From an uncultured Prevotella sp. (lineage in GTDB: Bacteria; Bacteroidota; Bacteroidia; Bacteroidales; Bacteroidaceae): a stretch of DNA of 64,000 nucleotides. Position numbers and translations under genes: made by a program. The stretch spans positions 1-64,000 of the forward strand of contig CALUHC010000039.1 in assembly GCA_944320355.1 (NCBI GenBank), read 5' to 3'. Under the pieces are notes generated by a model. It did not search any database. It was not told the origin of the DNA and saw only the letters and a list, made by a program, of their open reading frames with translations. Numbering within the stretch: the first letter of the stretch is position 1; each line of letters begins with the position of its first letter. Shown here piece after piece: positions 50,508 through 59,459 of this stretch.

Positions 50508-51062
50508 ATGGACGAAGCAATAAAACAAATCGGAGAACGCCTTAAGGGCTTGCGCGAGGTGCTTGACATCCCGGCAGAGGAGGTTGCCGAACTGTGTGGC
50601 ATCACGCTCGAACACTACCTGAAGATAGAGGCCGGCGAGGCCGACCCGTCTGTGTATCGCCTGTCGCGCATTGCCAAGCGCTACGGCATCGCGCTCGATG
50701 TGCTGATGTTTGGCGAGGAGCCGCGCATGAGCAGCTACTTCCTTACGCGCAAAGGCCAGGGGCCAAGCGTGGAGCGGCGCAAGGAGTACAAGTACCAAAG
50801 CCTGGCCAGCGGGTTCCGCGGGCGCAAGGCAGACCCGTTCATGACGCAGGTGGACCCGCTGCCCGGCGACCGCAAGTACAGCAAGAACTCACACGACGGG
50901 CAGGAGTTCAACTACATCGTGGAGGGCCGGATGGAGATAACAATCGGCGACAAGGTGATGACGCTCGGCGAGGGCGACAGCATATACTTCGACGCTACGC
51001 AGCCCCACTGCATGAGGGCGCTCGACGGAAAGCCGGTGAAATTCCTCGTGATGGTAATCTGA
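50508..51062 (+). CDS. XRE-family regulator with C-terminal cupin domain
   Basis: 184 residues. An N-terminal helix-turn-helix (RLKGLREVLDIPAEEVAELC then ITLEHYLKIEAGEADPSVYRLSRIAKRYG) covers about 8-65. A cupin barrel covers about 110-184 (HDGQEFNYIVEGRMEITIGD, GEGDSIYFDATQPHCMRAL) with the metal-site His and Glu of cupins. Members regulate nearby metabolic genes on binding a small ligand. The acyl-CoA ligase gene 217 bp downstream on the same strand is the likely target or operon partner, a pairing commonly seen in this phylum. Confidence 0.88.
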   Translation: MDEAIKQIGERLKGLREVLDIPAEEVAELCGITLEHYLKIEAGEADPSVYRLSRIAKRYGIALDVLMFGEEPRMSSYFLTRKGQGPSVERRKEYKYQSLASGFRGRKADPFMTQVDPLPGDRKYSKNSHDGQEFNYIVEGRMEITIGDKVMTLGEGDSIYFDATQPHCMRALDGKPVKFLVMVI

Positions 51063-51063
51063 C

Positions 51064-51215
51064 ACAGCGCAGAAGTCAGAGTGACGAGTGCAGAGGTATG
51101 ATTACTTCGAGTGCAGGAAACTTAATGGCAGCCCACGAAGCATTTGTCCTCTAACTCCTTGGCGGAACGAAGTGGAGTGATAACTCCTTCTGACTCCTTT
51201 TAACTCCTAAAAAGG
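51064..51215 (+). repeat. Seven-base-periodic repeat between the regulator and ligase genes
   Basis: GTGACGAGTGCAGAGGTATG then ATTACTTCGAGTGCAG (51081-51117) is repeated at 52945-52981 after the ligase gene. 51149-51215 follows with TAACTCCT, TGACTCCT and TTAACTCCT words up to about 65 bp before the ligase ATG. No gene. Confidence 0.65.
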
Positions 51216-51279
51216 ATTTGCCTGCACTCCCGTCTCCTTTCTCCTATAAAGAATAAACAACAAAATTCAAAAAGACACA

Positions 51280-52953
51280 ATGATAGAGAGATTTCTGAAG
51301 CAGACGCGCTTTGAATCGCAAGACGATTACAGGCGCAACCTGCAGTTCATAATACCCGACAACTTCAACTTTGCCTACGACGTGATGGACGCATGGGCGG
51401 AGGAAGCGCCCGACAAGGTGGCCCTGATATGGACCAACGACGAGGGAGAGTGCCGCAAGTTCACATTCAAGGACCTGAAGGAGCAGAGCGACCGCACCGC
51501 CGCCTACTTCACGCAGATAGGCATAGGGCGCGGCGACATGGTGATGCTGATACTCAAGCGGCGCTATGAGTTCTGGCTGTCCATGCTCGCCCTCCACAAG
51601 ATAGGGGCCGTGGCCATACCCGCCACGCACATGCTCACCAAGCACGACATAGTGTATCGCAACACACGGGCGGGCATCAAGGCCATCGTCTGCGTGGGCG
51701 AGGACTACGTTTTGCAGCAGGTCAGCGAGGCCATGGCAGAGAGTCCGTCGGTCAGGGTGCTCGTGAGCGTGGGGCCGAACGTCCCCGAGGGCTTCCACGA
51801 CTGGCACAGGGAGTGGGCCGCTGCGCCGGCCTTCGTGCGCCCGGCCTTCGTCAACAGCAACGACGACACCATGCTTATGTACTTCACCAGCGGCACCAGC
51901 GGCGAGCCGAAGATGGTGGCCCACGACTTCCTCTACGCCCTGGGCCACCTCACCACGGGCGTGTTATGGCACAACCTCGGCCCCGACAGCATCCACCTCA
52001 CCGTGGCCGACACGGGCTGGGGCAAGGCCGTGTGGGGCAAGCTCTACGGCCAGTGGTTCGCCGGGGCGGCCGTGTTCGTGTTCGACCACGAGAAGTTCAC
52101 GGCCGAGAAGATAATGCGCCAGATAGAGAAATACCGCATAACGTCGTTCTGCGCGCCGCCCACGGTCTATCGCTTCATGATTCACGAGGACTTCTCCAAG
52201 TACGACCTGTCGTCGCTGCGCTACTGCACCACGGCGGGCGAGGCGCTCAATCCCGCCGTCTTTGACAAGTTCCTGCAGCTCACTGGCATACGCCTCATGG
52301 AGGGCTTCGGCCAGACCGAGACCACCATGACCCTTGGCACGATGCCCTGGACCAAGCCCAAGCCCGGCTCTATGGGACTGCCCAACCCGCAGTACGACAT
52401 CGACCTGCTGAAGCCCGACGGCACTCCCTGCGAGGACGGAGAGAAGGGCGAGATTGTGATTCGCACCGACCGAGGCAAGCCCATAGGCCTCTTCAAGGGC
52501 TATTATCGCGACGATGAGCTGACGCGCCGCGTGTGGCACGACGGCGTTTACCACACGGGCGACGAGGCATGGCGCGACGAAGACGGCTACTACTGGTTCG
52601 TTGGCCGCATCGATGACGTGATAAAGAGCAGCGGATACCGCATCGGCCCGTTCGAGGTGGAGAGCGCGCTGATGACCCATCCCGCCGTGCTCGAGTGTGC
52701 CATAACGGGCGTTCCTGACGACATCCGAGGCATGGTGGTCAAGGCGACCGTGGTGCTCAGCAAGGCGTGGCGCGACCGCGCGGGCGACGATTTGGTGAAG
52801 GAACTGCAGAATCACGTCAAGCATGAGACCGCGCCATACAAGTATCCGCGCGTCATCGAGTTCGTGGATGAGCTGCCAAAGACCATCAGCGGCAAGATAA
52901 GGCGAGTGGAGATAAGGGAGAAAGACAGTAAAACGAAGAACGAAGAGTGCTGA
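51280..52953 (+). CDS. AMP-forming acyl-CoA synthetase (acetyl/medium-chain type)
   Basis: 557 residues. YFTSGTSGEPKMVAHDF near 205-221 is the P loop. EGFGQTETTMTLG near 345, YHTGDEAWRDEDGYYWFVGR near 425-444 and a C-terminal KTISGKIRRVEIRE with the catalytic Lys. The medium-chain/acetyl-CoA synthetase group activates short or medium acids. The precise acid is not predictable. A cupin-type regulator precedes it. The stop codon lies inside a repeat (52945-52981) that also occurs upstream of the gene, so the last few residues (TKNEEC) are repeat-derived. Confidence 0.9.
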   Translation: MIERFLKQTRFESQDDYRRNLQFIIPDNFNFAYDVMDAWAEEAPDKVALIWTNDEGECRKFTFKDLKEQSDRTAAYFTQIGIGRGDMVMLILKRRYEFWLSMLALHKIGAVAIPATHMLTKHDIVYRNTRAGIKAIVCVGEDYVLQQVSEAMAESPSVRVLVSVGPNVPEGFHDWHREWAAAPAFVRPAFVNSNDDTMLMYFTSGTSGEPKMVAHDFLYALGHLTTGVLWHNLGPDSIHLTVADTGWGKAVWGKLYGQWFAGAAVFVFDHEKFTAEKIMRQIEKYRITSFCAPPTVYRFMIHEDFSKYDLSSLRYCTTAGEALNPAVFDKFLQLTGIRLMEGFGQTETTMTLGTMPWTKPKPGSMGLPNPQYDIDLLKPDGTPCEDGEKGEIVIRTDRGKPIGLFKGYYRDDELTRRVWHDGVYHTGDEAWRDEDGYYWFVGRIDDVIKSSGYRIGPFEVESALMTHPAVLECAITGVPDDIRGMVVKATVVLSKAWRDRAGDDLVKELQNHVKHETAPYKYPRVIEFVDELPKTISGKIRRVEIREKDSKTKNEEC

Positions 52954-53160
52954 GTGCAGAGGTATGATTACTTCGAGTGCAGATGTCAGAGCACTGAGTG
53001 TAGAGGTATGATTACTTTTAGGCATGAATGAAAACGGATGAGGCCGAGACAGGCAGAAGTGCCAATCAATGCAAGTTCCGCGCCAATAATGCTCATGCTT
53101 CTTCACTCATCATCCTGTTCTCTGCGCTAAAGCTAATCATACCTCTTCACTCATCACTCC
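52945..53160. repeat. Repeat block between the ligase gene and proB
   Basis: AGTGCAGAGGTATGATTACT at 52954 and AGTGTAGAGGTATGATTACT at 52997 are direct copies. The complement occurs at 53133-53150 (AATCATACCTCTTCACTCAT), so the block can fold on itself. The words GAGTGCT, GAGTGCA, GAGGTAT, GATTACT step by seven bases. The rest to 53181 ends in CACTCC, AAACTC and TAAACTAAG right before the proB GTG. Confidence 0.65.
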
Positions 53161-53181
53161 AAACTCTAAACTAAGTAGAAA

Positions 53182-54249
53182 GTGCGTTTAGTGATAAAGG
53201 TGGGCAGCAACGTGCTGACCCGCGACGACGGCAAGCTCGACATCACCCGTATGTCGGCCCTGGTGGACCAGGTGGCGTGGCTCCGCGGCGAGGGGCACGA
53301 GGTCATTCTCGTGTCGAGCGGTGCCGTGGCGAGCGGCCGCGGCGAGCTGAAGGTGAGCCACAGGCTCGACAGCGTGGAGCAGCGGCAGCTGTTCTCGGCC
53401 CTCGGGCAGGCCAAGTTGATAAACCTATACTACGACCTGTTCCGCGAATACCGCATCCCTGTGGGGCAGGTGCTCACCATGAAGGAGAGCTTTGCCACGC
53501 GCCGCGAGTACCTGAACCAGCGCGCCTGCATGGCGGTGATGCTCGACAACGGGGTCATTCCGATAGTGAACGAGAACGACACGGTGAGCGTCACGGAGCT
53601 GATGTTCACCGACAACGACGAGCTGTCGGGTCTCATCGCGGCCATGATGGATGCCGACGAGCTGATAATACTGAGCAACATTGACGGCATTTACGACGGA
53701 ACGCCCGGCTCGCCCGGGGCGAAAGTGATACCCGAGGTGGCCCCGGGGCGCGACCTCAGCACATACATCAGCCGCGAGAAGAGCGGCTTCGGGCGTGGCG
53801 GAATGCTCACCAAGTGCAACATTGCCCGCCAGGTGGCCGACGAAGGGATAAGGGTTGTCATAGCCAATGGCAAGCGCGATGACATCCTGAAGGCCCTGAT
53901 GACCAGTCCGGCGACCACGCTCCACACGGAGTTCACACCCAATCCCGACGCCGCATCGAACGTGAAGAAATGGATAGCCCACAGCGCGAGCTTTGCCAAG
54001 GGGGTGGTGCGGATAAACAGCAAGGCGGCCGACGTGCTGCGCGGCGACCGCGCCGTGAGCCTGCTCCTTGTCGGCGTGACCGCCATCGAGGGCGACTTTG
54101 AGGAGGGAGACATCATCACCATAGCCGACGAGAGCGGCTCAACCATCGGCGTTGGGCGCAGCAGCTACGGCAGCGACGAGGCCCGCCGCCTCATGGGGGC
54201 GCACGACGTGAAGCCCCTCGTGCACTATGACTATCTGTGCTTGGAGTGA
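53182..54249 (+). CDS. proB: Glutamate 5-kinase
   Basis: 355 residues from a GTG at 53182; a stop two codons upstream leaves no earlier start. The amino-acid kinase domain starts RLVIKVGSNVLTRDDGKLD, with SSGAVASGRGEL and NENDTVSVTELMFTDNDELSG. A C-terminal PUA domain occupies about 270-355. First step of proline synthesis (Glu to glutamyl-5-phosphate). Followed by proA and argF' on the same strand. Confidence 0.95.
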   Translation: MRLVIKVGSNVLTRDDGKLDITRMSALVDQVAWLRGEGHEVILVSSGAVASGRGELKVSHRLDSVEQRQLFSALGQAKLINLYYDLFREYRIPVGQVLTMKESFATRREYLNQRACMAVMLDNGVIPIVNENDTVSVTELMFTDNDELSGLIAAMMDADELIILSNIDGIYDGTPGSPGAKVIPEVAPGRDLSTYISREKSGFGRGGMLTKCNIARQVADEGIRVVIANGKRDDILKALMTSPATTLHTEFTPNPDAASNVKKWIAHSASFAKGVVRINSKAADVLRGDRAVSLLLVGVTAIEGDFEEGDIITIADESGSTIGVGRSSYGSDEARRLMGAHDVKPLVHYDYLCLE

Positions 54250-54470
54250 GGAATGGAGGCAGAAGCCCCTCCCCGCCCTTCCCGGTGGGGATGGAGCGGC
54301 TGCGCATTCCGGCTGTGGCACCTCGTGTGTCGGTGCATATATGCGGTGCATCTATGATTTAATGATGTCTTTGCCTGCCGTCTTGGGCATTCCGAACGCC
54401 GGATACCATAGTCTGGACTCCTGTACTCCTGCAACTTCTGAACTCCTAAATAGAAATATATTTAATCTAT

Positions 54471-55721
54471 ATGGTAAGATTGACCGATATTTTCAAAAGT
54501 GCGAAGGCCGCGGGGCGACGCCTCGCCCTCATGTCGGACGATGAGCGGAACGCCGTGCTCGCCGACGTGGCCGACGCCATAATGGCAGGCAGCGGGCGCA
54601 TACTCGCGGCCAACGCCGATGACCTGAGCCGCATGGACGCGGCCAACCCGCTTTACGACCGCCTGAAGCTGACCGCCGAGAGGCTCGACGGCATAGCCAC
54701 GGATATGCGCAACGTGTGCCGGTTGCCGTCGCCGCTGGGGCGCGTCACCAACGGGCGCACACTGCCCAACGGCCTCCGCCTGAGGCGCGTCAGCGTGCCT
54801 TTCGGCGTGATAGGCATCATCTATGAGGCCCGGCCCAACGTCACGTTCGACGTGTTTGCGCTCTGCTTCAAGAGCGGCAACGCCTGCGTGCTGAAGGGCG
54901 GGCGCGATGCCGACCGCTCCAACCGCGCCGGGGTGGAGCTGATTCACGAGGTGTTGCGCCGTCACGGCATCGACACTGCCGCCGTGCAGTTGCTTCCCGC
55001 CACCCACGAGGCCACCGCTGAGATGCTCGGGGCCGTGGGTTATGTCGACCTGTGCATACCGCGCGGCGGCCGGAAGCTCATCGACTTTGTGCGCGACAAC
55101 GCCCGCGTGCCGGTCATAGAGACGGGTGCCGGGGTGGTGAACACCTACTTCGACGCCTCGGCCGACCTCGACATGGGCCGTCGCATTGTGAACAACGCCA
55201 AGACGAGGCGCGTCAGCGTGTGCAACGCCTTGGACTGCCTGATAGTCCACTCGTCGCGCCTTGCCGACCTGCCTGCGCTCTGCGAGCCGCTGGCCGCAAG
55301 CAAGGTGGTGCTCTATGCCGACGAAAGGGCACTGCCGGCACTCGCCGACGGCTATCCCGGCGAACTGCTCCGGCAGGCCACGGCAGAGAGCTTCGGCACG
55401 GAGTTCATGGACTACAAGATGGCAGTGCGCACCGTCGATTCGCTCGACGAGGCCCTGGAGCACATAGCGCGCTACGGCTCCGGCCACAGCGAGTGCATCA
55501 TAACGCAGAGCGAGGAGGCCGCCAGCCGCTTCCAGGCGCAGGTTGACGCGGCCTGCGTTTACGTCAACGCGCCCACCAGCTTCACCGACGGCGCACAGTT
55601 CGGGCTGGGTGCCGAAATTGGCATCAGCACCCAGAAGCTCGGCCCGCGCGGCCCCATGGGCCTCGAAGAGATAACCACCTACAAGTGGCTCATAGACGGA
55701 CAGGGGCAGACAAGGCCATAG
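54471..55721 (+). CDS. proA: Glutamate-5-semialdehyde dehydrogenase (gamma-glutamyl phosphate reductase)
   Basis: 416 residues. [20 protein letters not shown] near 105-124 and the catalytic Cys in [16 protein letters not shown] are typical. [24 protein letters not shown] near the end matches the family. It works with ProB, taking the phosphate to the semialdehyde with NADPH. A 221-bp spacer follows proB; its last 50 bases are CTCCT-rich words and AT-rich sequence up to the ATG. 30 codons from the end it keeps the usual [13 protein letters not shown]. Confidence 0.96.
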   Translation: MVRLTDIFKSAKAAGRRLALMSDDERNAVLADVADAIMAGSGRILAANADDLSRMDAANPLYDRLKLTAERLDGIATDMRNVCRLPSPLGRVTNGRTLPNGLRLRRVSVPFGVIGIIYEARPNVTFDVFALCFKSGNACVLKGGRDADRSNRAGVELIHEVLRRHGIDTAAVQLLPATHEATAEMLGAVGYVDLCIPRGGRKLIDFVRDNARVPVIETGAGVVNTYFDASADLDMGRRIVNNAKTRRVSVCNALDCLIVHSSRLADLPALCEPLAASKVVLYADERALPALADGYPGELLRQATAESFGTEFMDYKMAVRTVDSLDEALEHIARYGSGHSECIITQSEEAASRFQAQVDAACVYVNAPTSFTDGAQFGLGAEIGISTQKLGPRGPMGLEEITTYKWLIDGQGQTRP

Positions 55722-55749
55722 GCATACAACGGCTTGGCCAACATACTTT

Positions 55750-55779
55750 CTTAATTCTTAATTTTTAATTCTTAATTCT
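55750..55779 (+). repeat. CTTAATT heptamer leader before argF'
   Basis: Four exact-step copies of a CTTAATT/TTTAATT word lie directly in front of the ATG at 55780. Same placement as the purE and prfB leaders, with a different seven-base word. Confidence 0.7.
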
Positions 55780-56742
55780 ATGAACTCTTTCATCAACGTA
55801 GAAGACATCGGCGACCTCGGCAAAGCCCTCGCCGAAGCACAGGAGATAAAGCAAGACCGTTACAAATATCAGCATCTGGGCAAGAACAAGACCCTGATGA
55901 TGATATTCTTCAACAACAGCCTGCGCACAAGGCTGAGCACGCAGAAGGCCGCCATGAACCTGGGCATGAACGTCATTGTGCTCGACGTGAACGCCGGCGC
56001 GTGGAAGCTGGAGACCGAGCGCGGCGTGATCATGGACGGCGACAAGAGCGAGCACCTGCTCGAAGCCATCCCCGTGATGGGCTGCTACTGCGACATGATA
56101 GGCGTGCGCAGCTTCGCCGGACTGCAAGACCGCGACTACGACTATGCCGAGACCGTGCTCCACCAGTTCATAAAGTACAGCGGCAGGCCCGTGTTCGCCA
56201 TGGAGACGGCCACCGTTCACCCGCTGCAGGCCTTCGCCGACCTGATAACCATAGAGGAGCACAAGGCGAAGCCGCGCCCCAAGGTGGTGCTGACGTGGGC
56301 CCCCCACTGCCGCGCCCTGCCGCAGGCAGTGCCGAACTCGTTCGCACAGTGGATGAACGCGGCCGACGTGGACTTCGTCATCACCCACCCGGAGGGCTAT
56401 GAGCTAGACCCTAAGTTCGTCGGACCGGCCCGCGTGGAGTACGACCAGATGAAGGCTCTGGAGGGAGCCGACTTCGTTTACGCCAAGAACTGGAGCTGTC
56501 CGGGCGTGACAAATCCCGCCGACTACGGCAAGATATTGAGCCGCGATATGTCGTGGACCATCGACGCGGCGCACATGGCCGTGACCAACCACGGCAAGTT
56601 CATGCACTGCCTGCCCGTGCGCCGCGGCCTCATAGTGACCGACGACGTGATAGAAAGTCCCGACTCGCTCGTGATACCCGAGGCAGCCAACCGCGAAATC
56701 TCCGCCTCGGTGGTGATAAAGCGTATGCTCGAAGCACTCTGA
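55780..56742 (+). CDS. argF': N-succinyl-L-ornithine carbamoyltransferase
   Basis: 320 residues. The carbamoyl-phosphate loop reads FFNNSLRTRLSTQ where ordinary ornithine transcarbamylases have S-T-R-T. The proline- and Trp-rich loops (LTWAPHCRALPQAVPNSF; HCLPVRRG near the end) fit the succinylornithine enzymes of Bacteroides. It carbamoylates N-succinylornithine in the variant arginine pathway. Next to proBA, which use glutamate as well. Confidence 0.93.
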   Translation: MNSFINVEDIGDLGKALAEAQEIKQDRYKYQHLGKNKTLMMIFFNNSLRTRLSTQKAAMNLGMNVIVLDVNAGAWKLETERGVIMDGDKSEHLLEAIPVMGCYCDMIGVRSFAGLQDRDYDYAETVLHQFIKYSGRPVFAMETATVHPLQAFADLITIEEHKAKPRPKVVLTWAPHCRALPQAVPNSFAQWMNAADVDFVITHPEGYELDPKFVGPARVEYDQMKALEGADFVYAKNWSCPGVTNPADYGKILSRDMSWTIDAAHMAVTNHGKFMHCLPVRRGLIVTDDVIESPDSLVIPEAANREISASVVIKRMLEAL

Positions 56743-56761
56743 CGGCGGCCGAGGCAGGGCG

Positions 56762-56887
56762 GTTTTCCTGGCGTTTCCCGGCGGTTCGGTTATCGTTTTC
56801 TTGTTTCCGGTTGTCGTTTTCTGTCGATATATAACGTTATATGACGATATATAACGACAGAAAACGACAACCCAAACCCAGGAAAAC
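56762..56887. repeat. Nested palindrome after argF'
   Basis: Outer arms GTTTTCCTGG (56762-56771) and CCAGGAAAAC (56878-56887). Middle arms GGTTGTCGTTTTCTGTCG (56809-56826) and its exact complement (56855-56872). An inner ATATAACGTTATAT lies in the centre. No T run. Possibly a terminator or a small repeat element; no other copy is in the window. Confidence 0.65.
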
Positions 56888-57049
56888 ACCAACCGGGGCG
56901 GCAAAAACAACAGCCAAAACGCAAAAAAATCAACCACAACAAAACGCAAAAAACATGGAGAAACGAGTGATGCTGAACGGGACAACGCCTGAGACCGCAG
57001 CTGCATCTGCGACAGACCAGCTGCCGGATATGCTGAAGGGAGCGCGGCC

Positions 57050-57796
57050 ATGGGCGTGAACATCGGCTCCACGGCGGGATACCTATGGCTCGACAGCTGG
57101 GTGATGGCCAACGTCATCTACCTGAGCACGCAGAGCTTCTGCCGCCGCTTCCTGAACAGGGACAACGACCCGTGCGGACGGCTGTACGACCAGATGACGC
57201 AGGCGGCACGCTCCGTGCAGGCCAACATAGCCGAAGGGGCTGCCCGGCACCAGACTTCCATAGAGACGGAGATGAGGCTCACCGATGTGGCCCGCGCCAG
57301 CCTGAGCGAGCTGGCGGGCGACTATCTGAACTACCTCATGGACCGCGGGCAGACGGCGTGGCCCAAGAGCCATCCCGAGTGGCGTGAGGTGCAGGCCACA
57401 AGGCTGTCGCCCCCACGCTACGGCAGCGACCTAATGCACGACGTGTCGGCGCACATCATAGAGCAGAGACGCAAGTTCGAGCGGTGGACAGAGGCTGCCG
57501 ACAGCTCTGTGGCGGCCAACGCCATGCTGCTGCTCTGTGGCCGGCTCACCACGATGCTGCGCAAGCAACTGGCCGGACAGCTGGCCGGCTTCAAGGAGAG
57601 CGGCGGGTTCACCGAGAACATGACCGCCGAACGCCTCGCCGCCATCAAGGAGAGCCAGCGTGCGGCCGGCGCTCCTGCCTGTCCCATCTGCGGCAAGCCG
57701 ATGGTGAAGCGCATGGCCCGCAAGGGCATGAACAGCGGCCACGAGTTCTGGAGCTGCACCGACTATCCCAACTGCCGCGGCACAAAGAGTCTCTGA
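57050..57796 (+). CDS. Four-helix-bundle suffix protein with topoisomerase-type zinc finger
   Basis: 248 residues in the main frame. Residues about 20-110 are a four-helix bundle (WVMANVIYLSTQSFCRRFL; QAARSVQANIAEGAARH, with the S-x-x-x-N-I-A-E-G motif of the S23 family). A charged helical stretch follows. Residues 213-245 form a C4 zinc finger (ACPICGKPMVKRMARKG, FWSCTDYPNCRG) as in topoisomerase I tails. The true N-terminus may be ATG 56955 (MEKRVMLNGTTPE...), which is open to 57059 in a neighbouring frame, so a one-base loss near 57055 is possible. Function unknown. Confidence 0.7.
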   Translation: MGVNIGSTAGYLWLDSWVMANVIYLSTQSFCRRFLNRDNDPCGRLYDQMTQAARSVQANIAEGAARHQTSIETEMRLTDVARASLSELAGDYLNYLMDRGQTAWPKSHPEWREVQATRLSPPRYGSDLMHDVSAHIIEQRRKFERWTEAADSSVAANAMLLLCGRLTTMLRKQLAGQLAGFKESGGFTENMTAERLAAIKESQRAAGAPACPICGKPMVKRMARKGMNSGHEFWSCTDYPNCRGTKSL

Positions 57797-57940
57797 CGCG
57801 CCGCGCGCCACACTACCGGCTGCGGCAAGTTACGCCGTTTTTCCGGTAAAGAATCTTGACAAAGCCATTCGCTCTAAAAAAACGGAAGCAGCCCCCTGAA
57901 GAGCCTTTCCGGGTCTCCAAGACAGTCAAACAGCGCACCT

Positions 57941-58033
57941 TGTTTTGCAAAGCGTGCCGTTTCGCAGTGCAAGATGCCCCGTTTTGCATCGCTGTTTGTG
58001 CCGTTTCGCATCGCGAAACGGTGCATATTGCAG
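57941..58033. repeat. Family A palindromic array, copy 8
   Basis: AAAGCGTGCCGTTTCGC, AAGATGCCCCGTTTTGC, GTTTGTGCCGTTTCGC and GAAACGGTGCATATTGC at 21-22 bp. The following 58085-58250 resemble 6700-6870 (AGTTGCGACTGCACGCCC; GGCGTTTTCGC). No gene in 57797-58433. Confidence 0.7.
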
Positions 58034-58317
58034 GCTGTTTCCTATCAAAAAGCTAAGCTTTCGGCTGCTTTTTGGCAAATATTAGGGTCTCTTTTATTGC
58101 ACAGTTTTGCCTTTCTTTACTTTATGTCCTTGTCTCCCAGTGAGTTGCGACTGCACGCCCATTTTCGCGTTTTTTGCCGCCGGGAGGCGTTTTCGCGGTG
58201 GCGGCGCGATTCTCGGCGGGCTTTTTTGGGTCCGATGCCGATGCATACGGCATTTCGGCACCGCCTTTAGGGGCAGAACTGCGAGCTAATTTATATTCAA
58301 AAAAAACGCTTTTTCCC

Positions 58318-58348
58318 TTTGATTTGTCTGCAACTTGCATTACCTTTG
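58318..58348 (+). promoter_or_regulatory. Promoter of the threonine aldolase gene
   Basis: TTTG (58318-58321), 19 bp, TACCTTTG (58341-58348). The bases TTTTCCC before the -33 box and TTGCAT before the -7 box also occur at the rpoN promoter. Confidence 0.65.
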
Positions 58349-58433
58349 CATGATGATAGGCTGTGCGTGGAGCAGCTGCGGGCAAGAGTTCTGCAGCCGT
58401 TGTGCAACGCCGCTACACTAATCGGAACGCATT

Positions 58434-59459
58434 ATGATTTCATTCGAAAACGACTACAGCAACGGAGCCCACCCCAAAGTGCTGCAGCGGCTGCTCGAAA
58501 CCAACGACGAGCAGACGCTGCCCTACGGCTTCGACCGCTTCTGCGAAGACGCAAAGGAGAAGATAAAGCAAGCCTGCGAGGACGAAGACGCAGTGATATT
58601 CTTCCTCGCCGGAGGCACGCAGACCAACGCCACGGTGATAGACTCGTTCCTATACCAGTATGAGGGCGTGATAGCCCTCGACACCGGGCACATCAATGTG
58701 CACGAGGCTGGAGCGATAGAGTTCACCGAGCACAAGATAATAAACATAAAGGGGCGCGACGGCAAGATGCACGCCGACGACCTGCACCGCTATCTTGAGG
58801 ACTTCAAGCACGACGGCAACAACGCCCACTCGGTGTTCCCCGGCCTGGTCTACATCACCTTCCCCACCGAGCTGGGCACACTCTACAGCGCGGCCGAGCT
58901 GGATGCCATATACCAGGTGTGCTGCAGCAACAACCTGCCACTGTACGTTGACGGCGCCCGCCTGGGCTACGGGCTCGTGGCCGAAGGCAACGACATCACC
59001 CTGCCATACCTCGCCCGCCACTGCGACGCGTTCTACATCGGCGGCACAAAGATAGGCGCGCTGTGCGGCGAGGCCGTGGTGTTCACCCACAACAACGCCC
59101 ACCGCCACTTCTTCACCATACAGAAACAGCACGGAGCGCTCATGGCCAAGGGCCGCCTTCTCGGCGTTCAGTTCGACGCTCTGTTCACCGACGGGCTCTA
59201 CTTCGACATATCGCGCAACGCGATAGACATGGCCATGAGGATGAGAAAGATATTCGAGGAAAAGGGCTACAGGTTCTGGCTCGACTCGCCCACCAACCAA
59301 CAGTTCATAATTATGAACAACAAGGACGTGGAAAGGCTGCAGCGCGACGTGCTCTTCACCCACTGGGGCATGGCCGACGAGAACCATACCATCTGCCGCT
59401 TCGTGACGAGCTGGTCGACCACCGAGGCCGACCTGCGGCTGCTTGAGTCACTGCTCTGA
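58434..59459 (+). CDS. Low-specificity L-threonine aldolase
   Basis: 341 residues. A PLP fold-type I enzyme. FFLAGGTQTNATVI near 61-74, DTGHINVHEAGAIE with the stacking His, YVDGARLGYGL with the Asp that holds the pyridine, and FYIGGTKIGALCGEAVVF with the Schiff-base Lys. It cleaves threonine or allo-threonine to glycine and acetaldehyde. Its own promoter lies 86 bp upstream. Its last 12 bp overlap the convergent NigD-like gene. Confidence 0.92.
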   Translation: MISFENDYSNGAHPKVLQRLLETNDEQTLPYGFDRFCEDAKEKIKQACEDEDAVIFFLAGGTQTNATVIDSFLYQYEGVIALDTGHINVHEAGAIEFTEHKIINIKGRDGKMHADDLHRYLEDFKHDGNNAHSVFPGLVYITFPTELGTLYSAAELDAIYQVCCSNNLPLYVDGARLGYGLVAEGNDITLPYLARHCDAFYIGGTKIGALCGEAVVFTHNNAHRHFFTIQKQHGALMAKGRLLGVQFDALFTDGLYFDISRNAIDMAMRMRKIFEEKGYRFWLDSPTNQQFIIMNNKDVERLQRDVLFTHWGMADENHTICRFVTSWSTTEADLRLLESLL

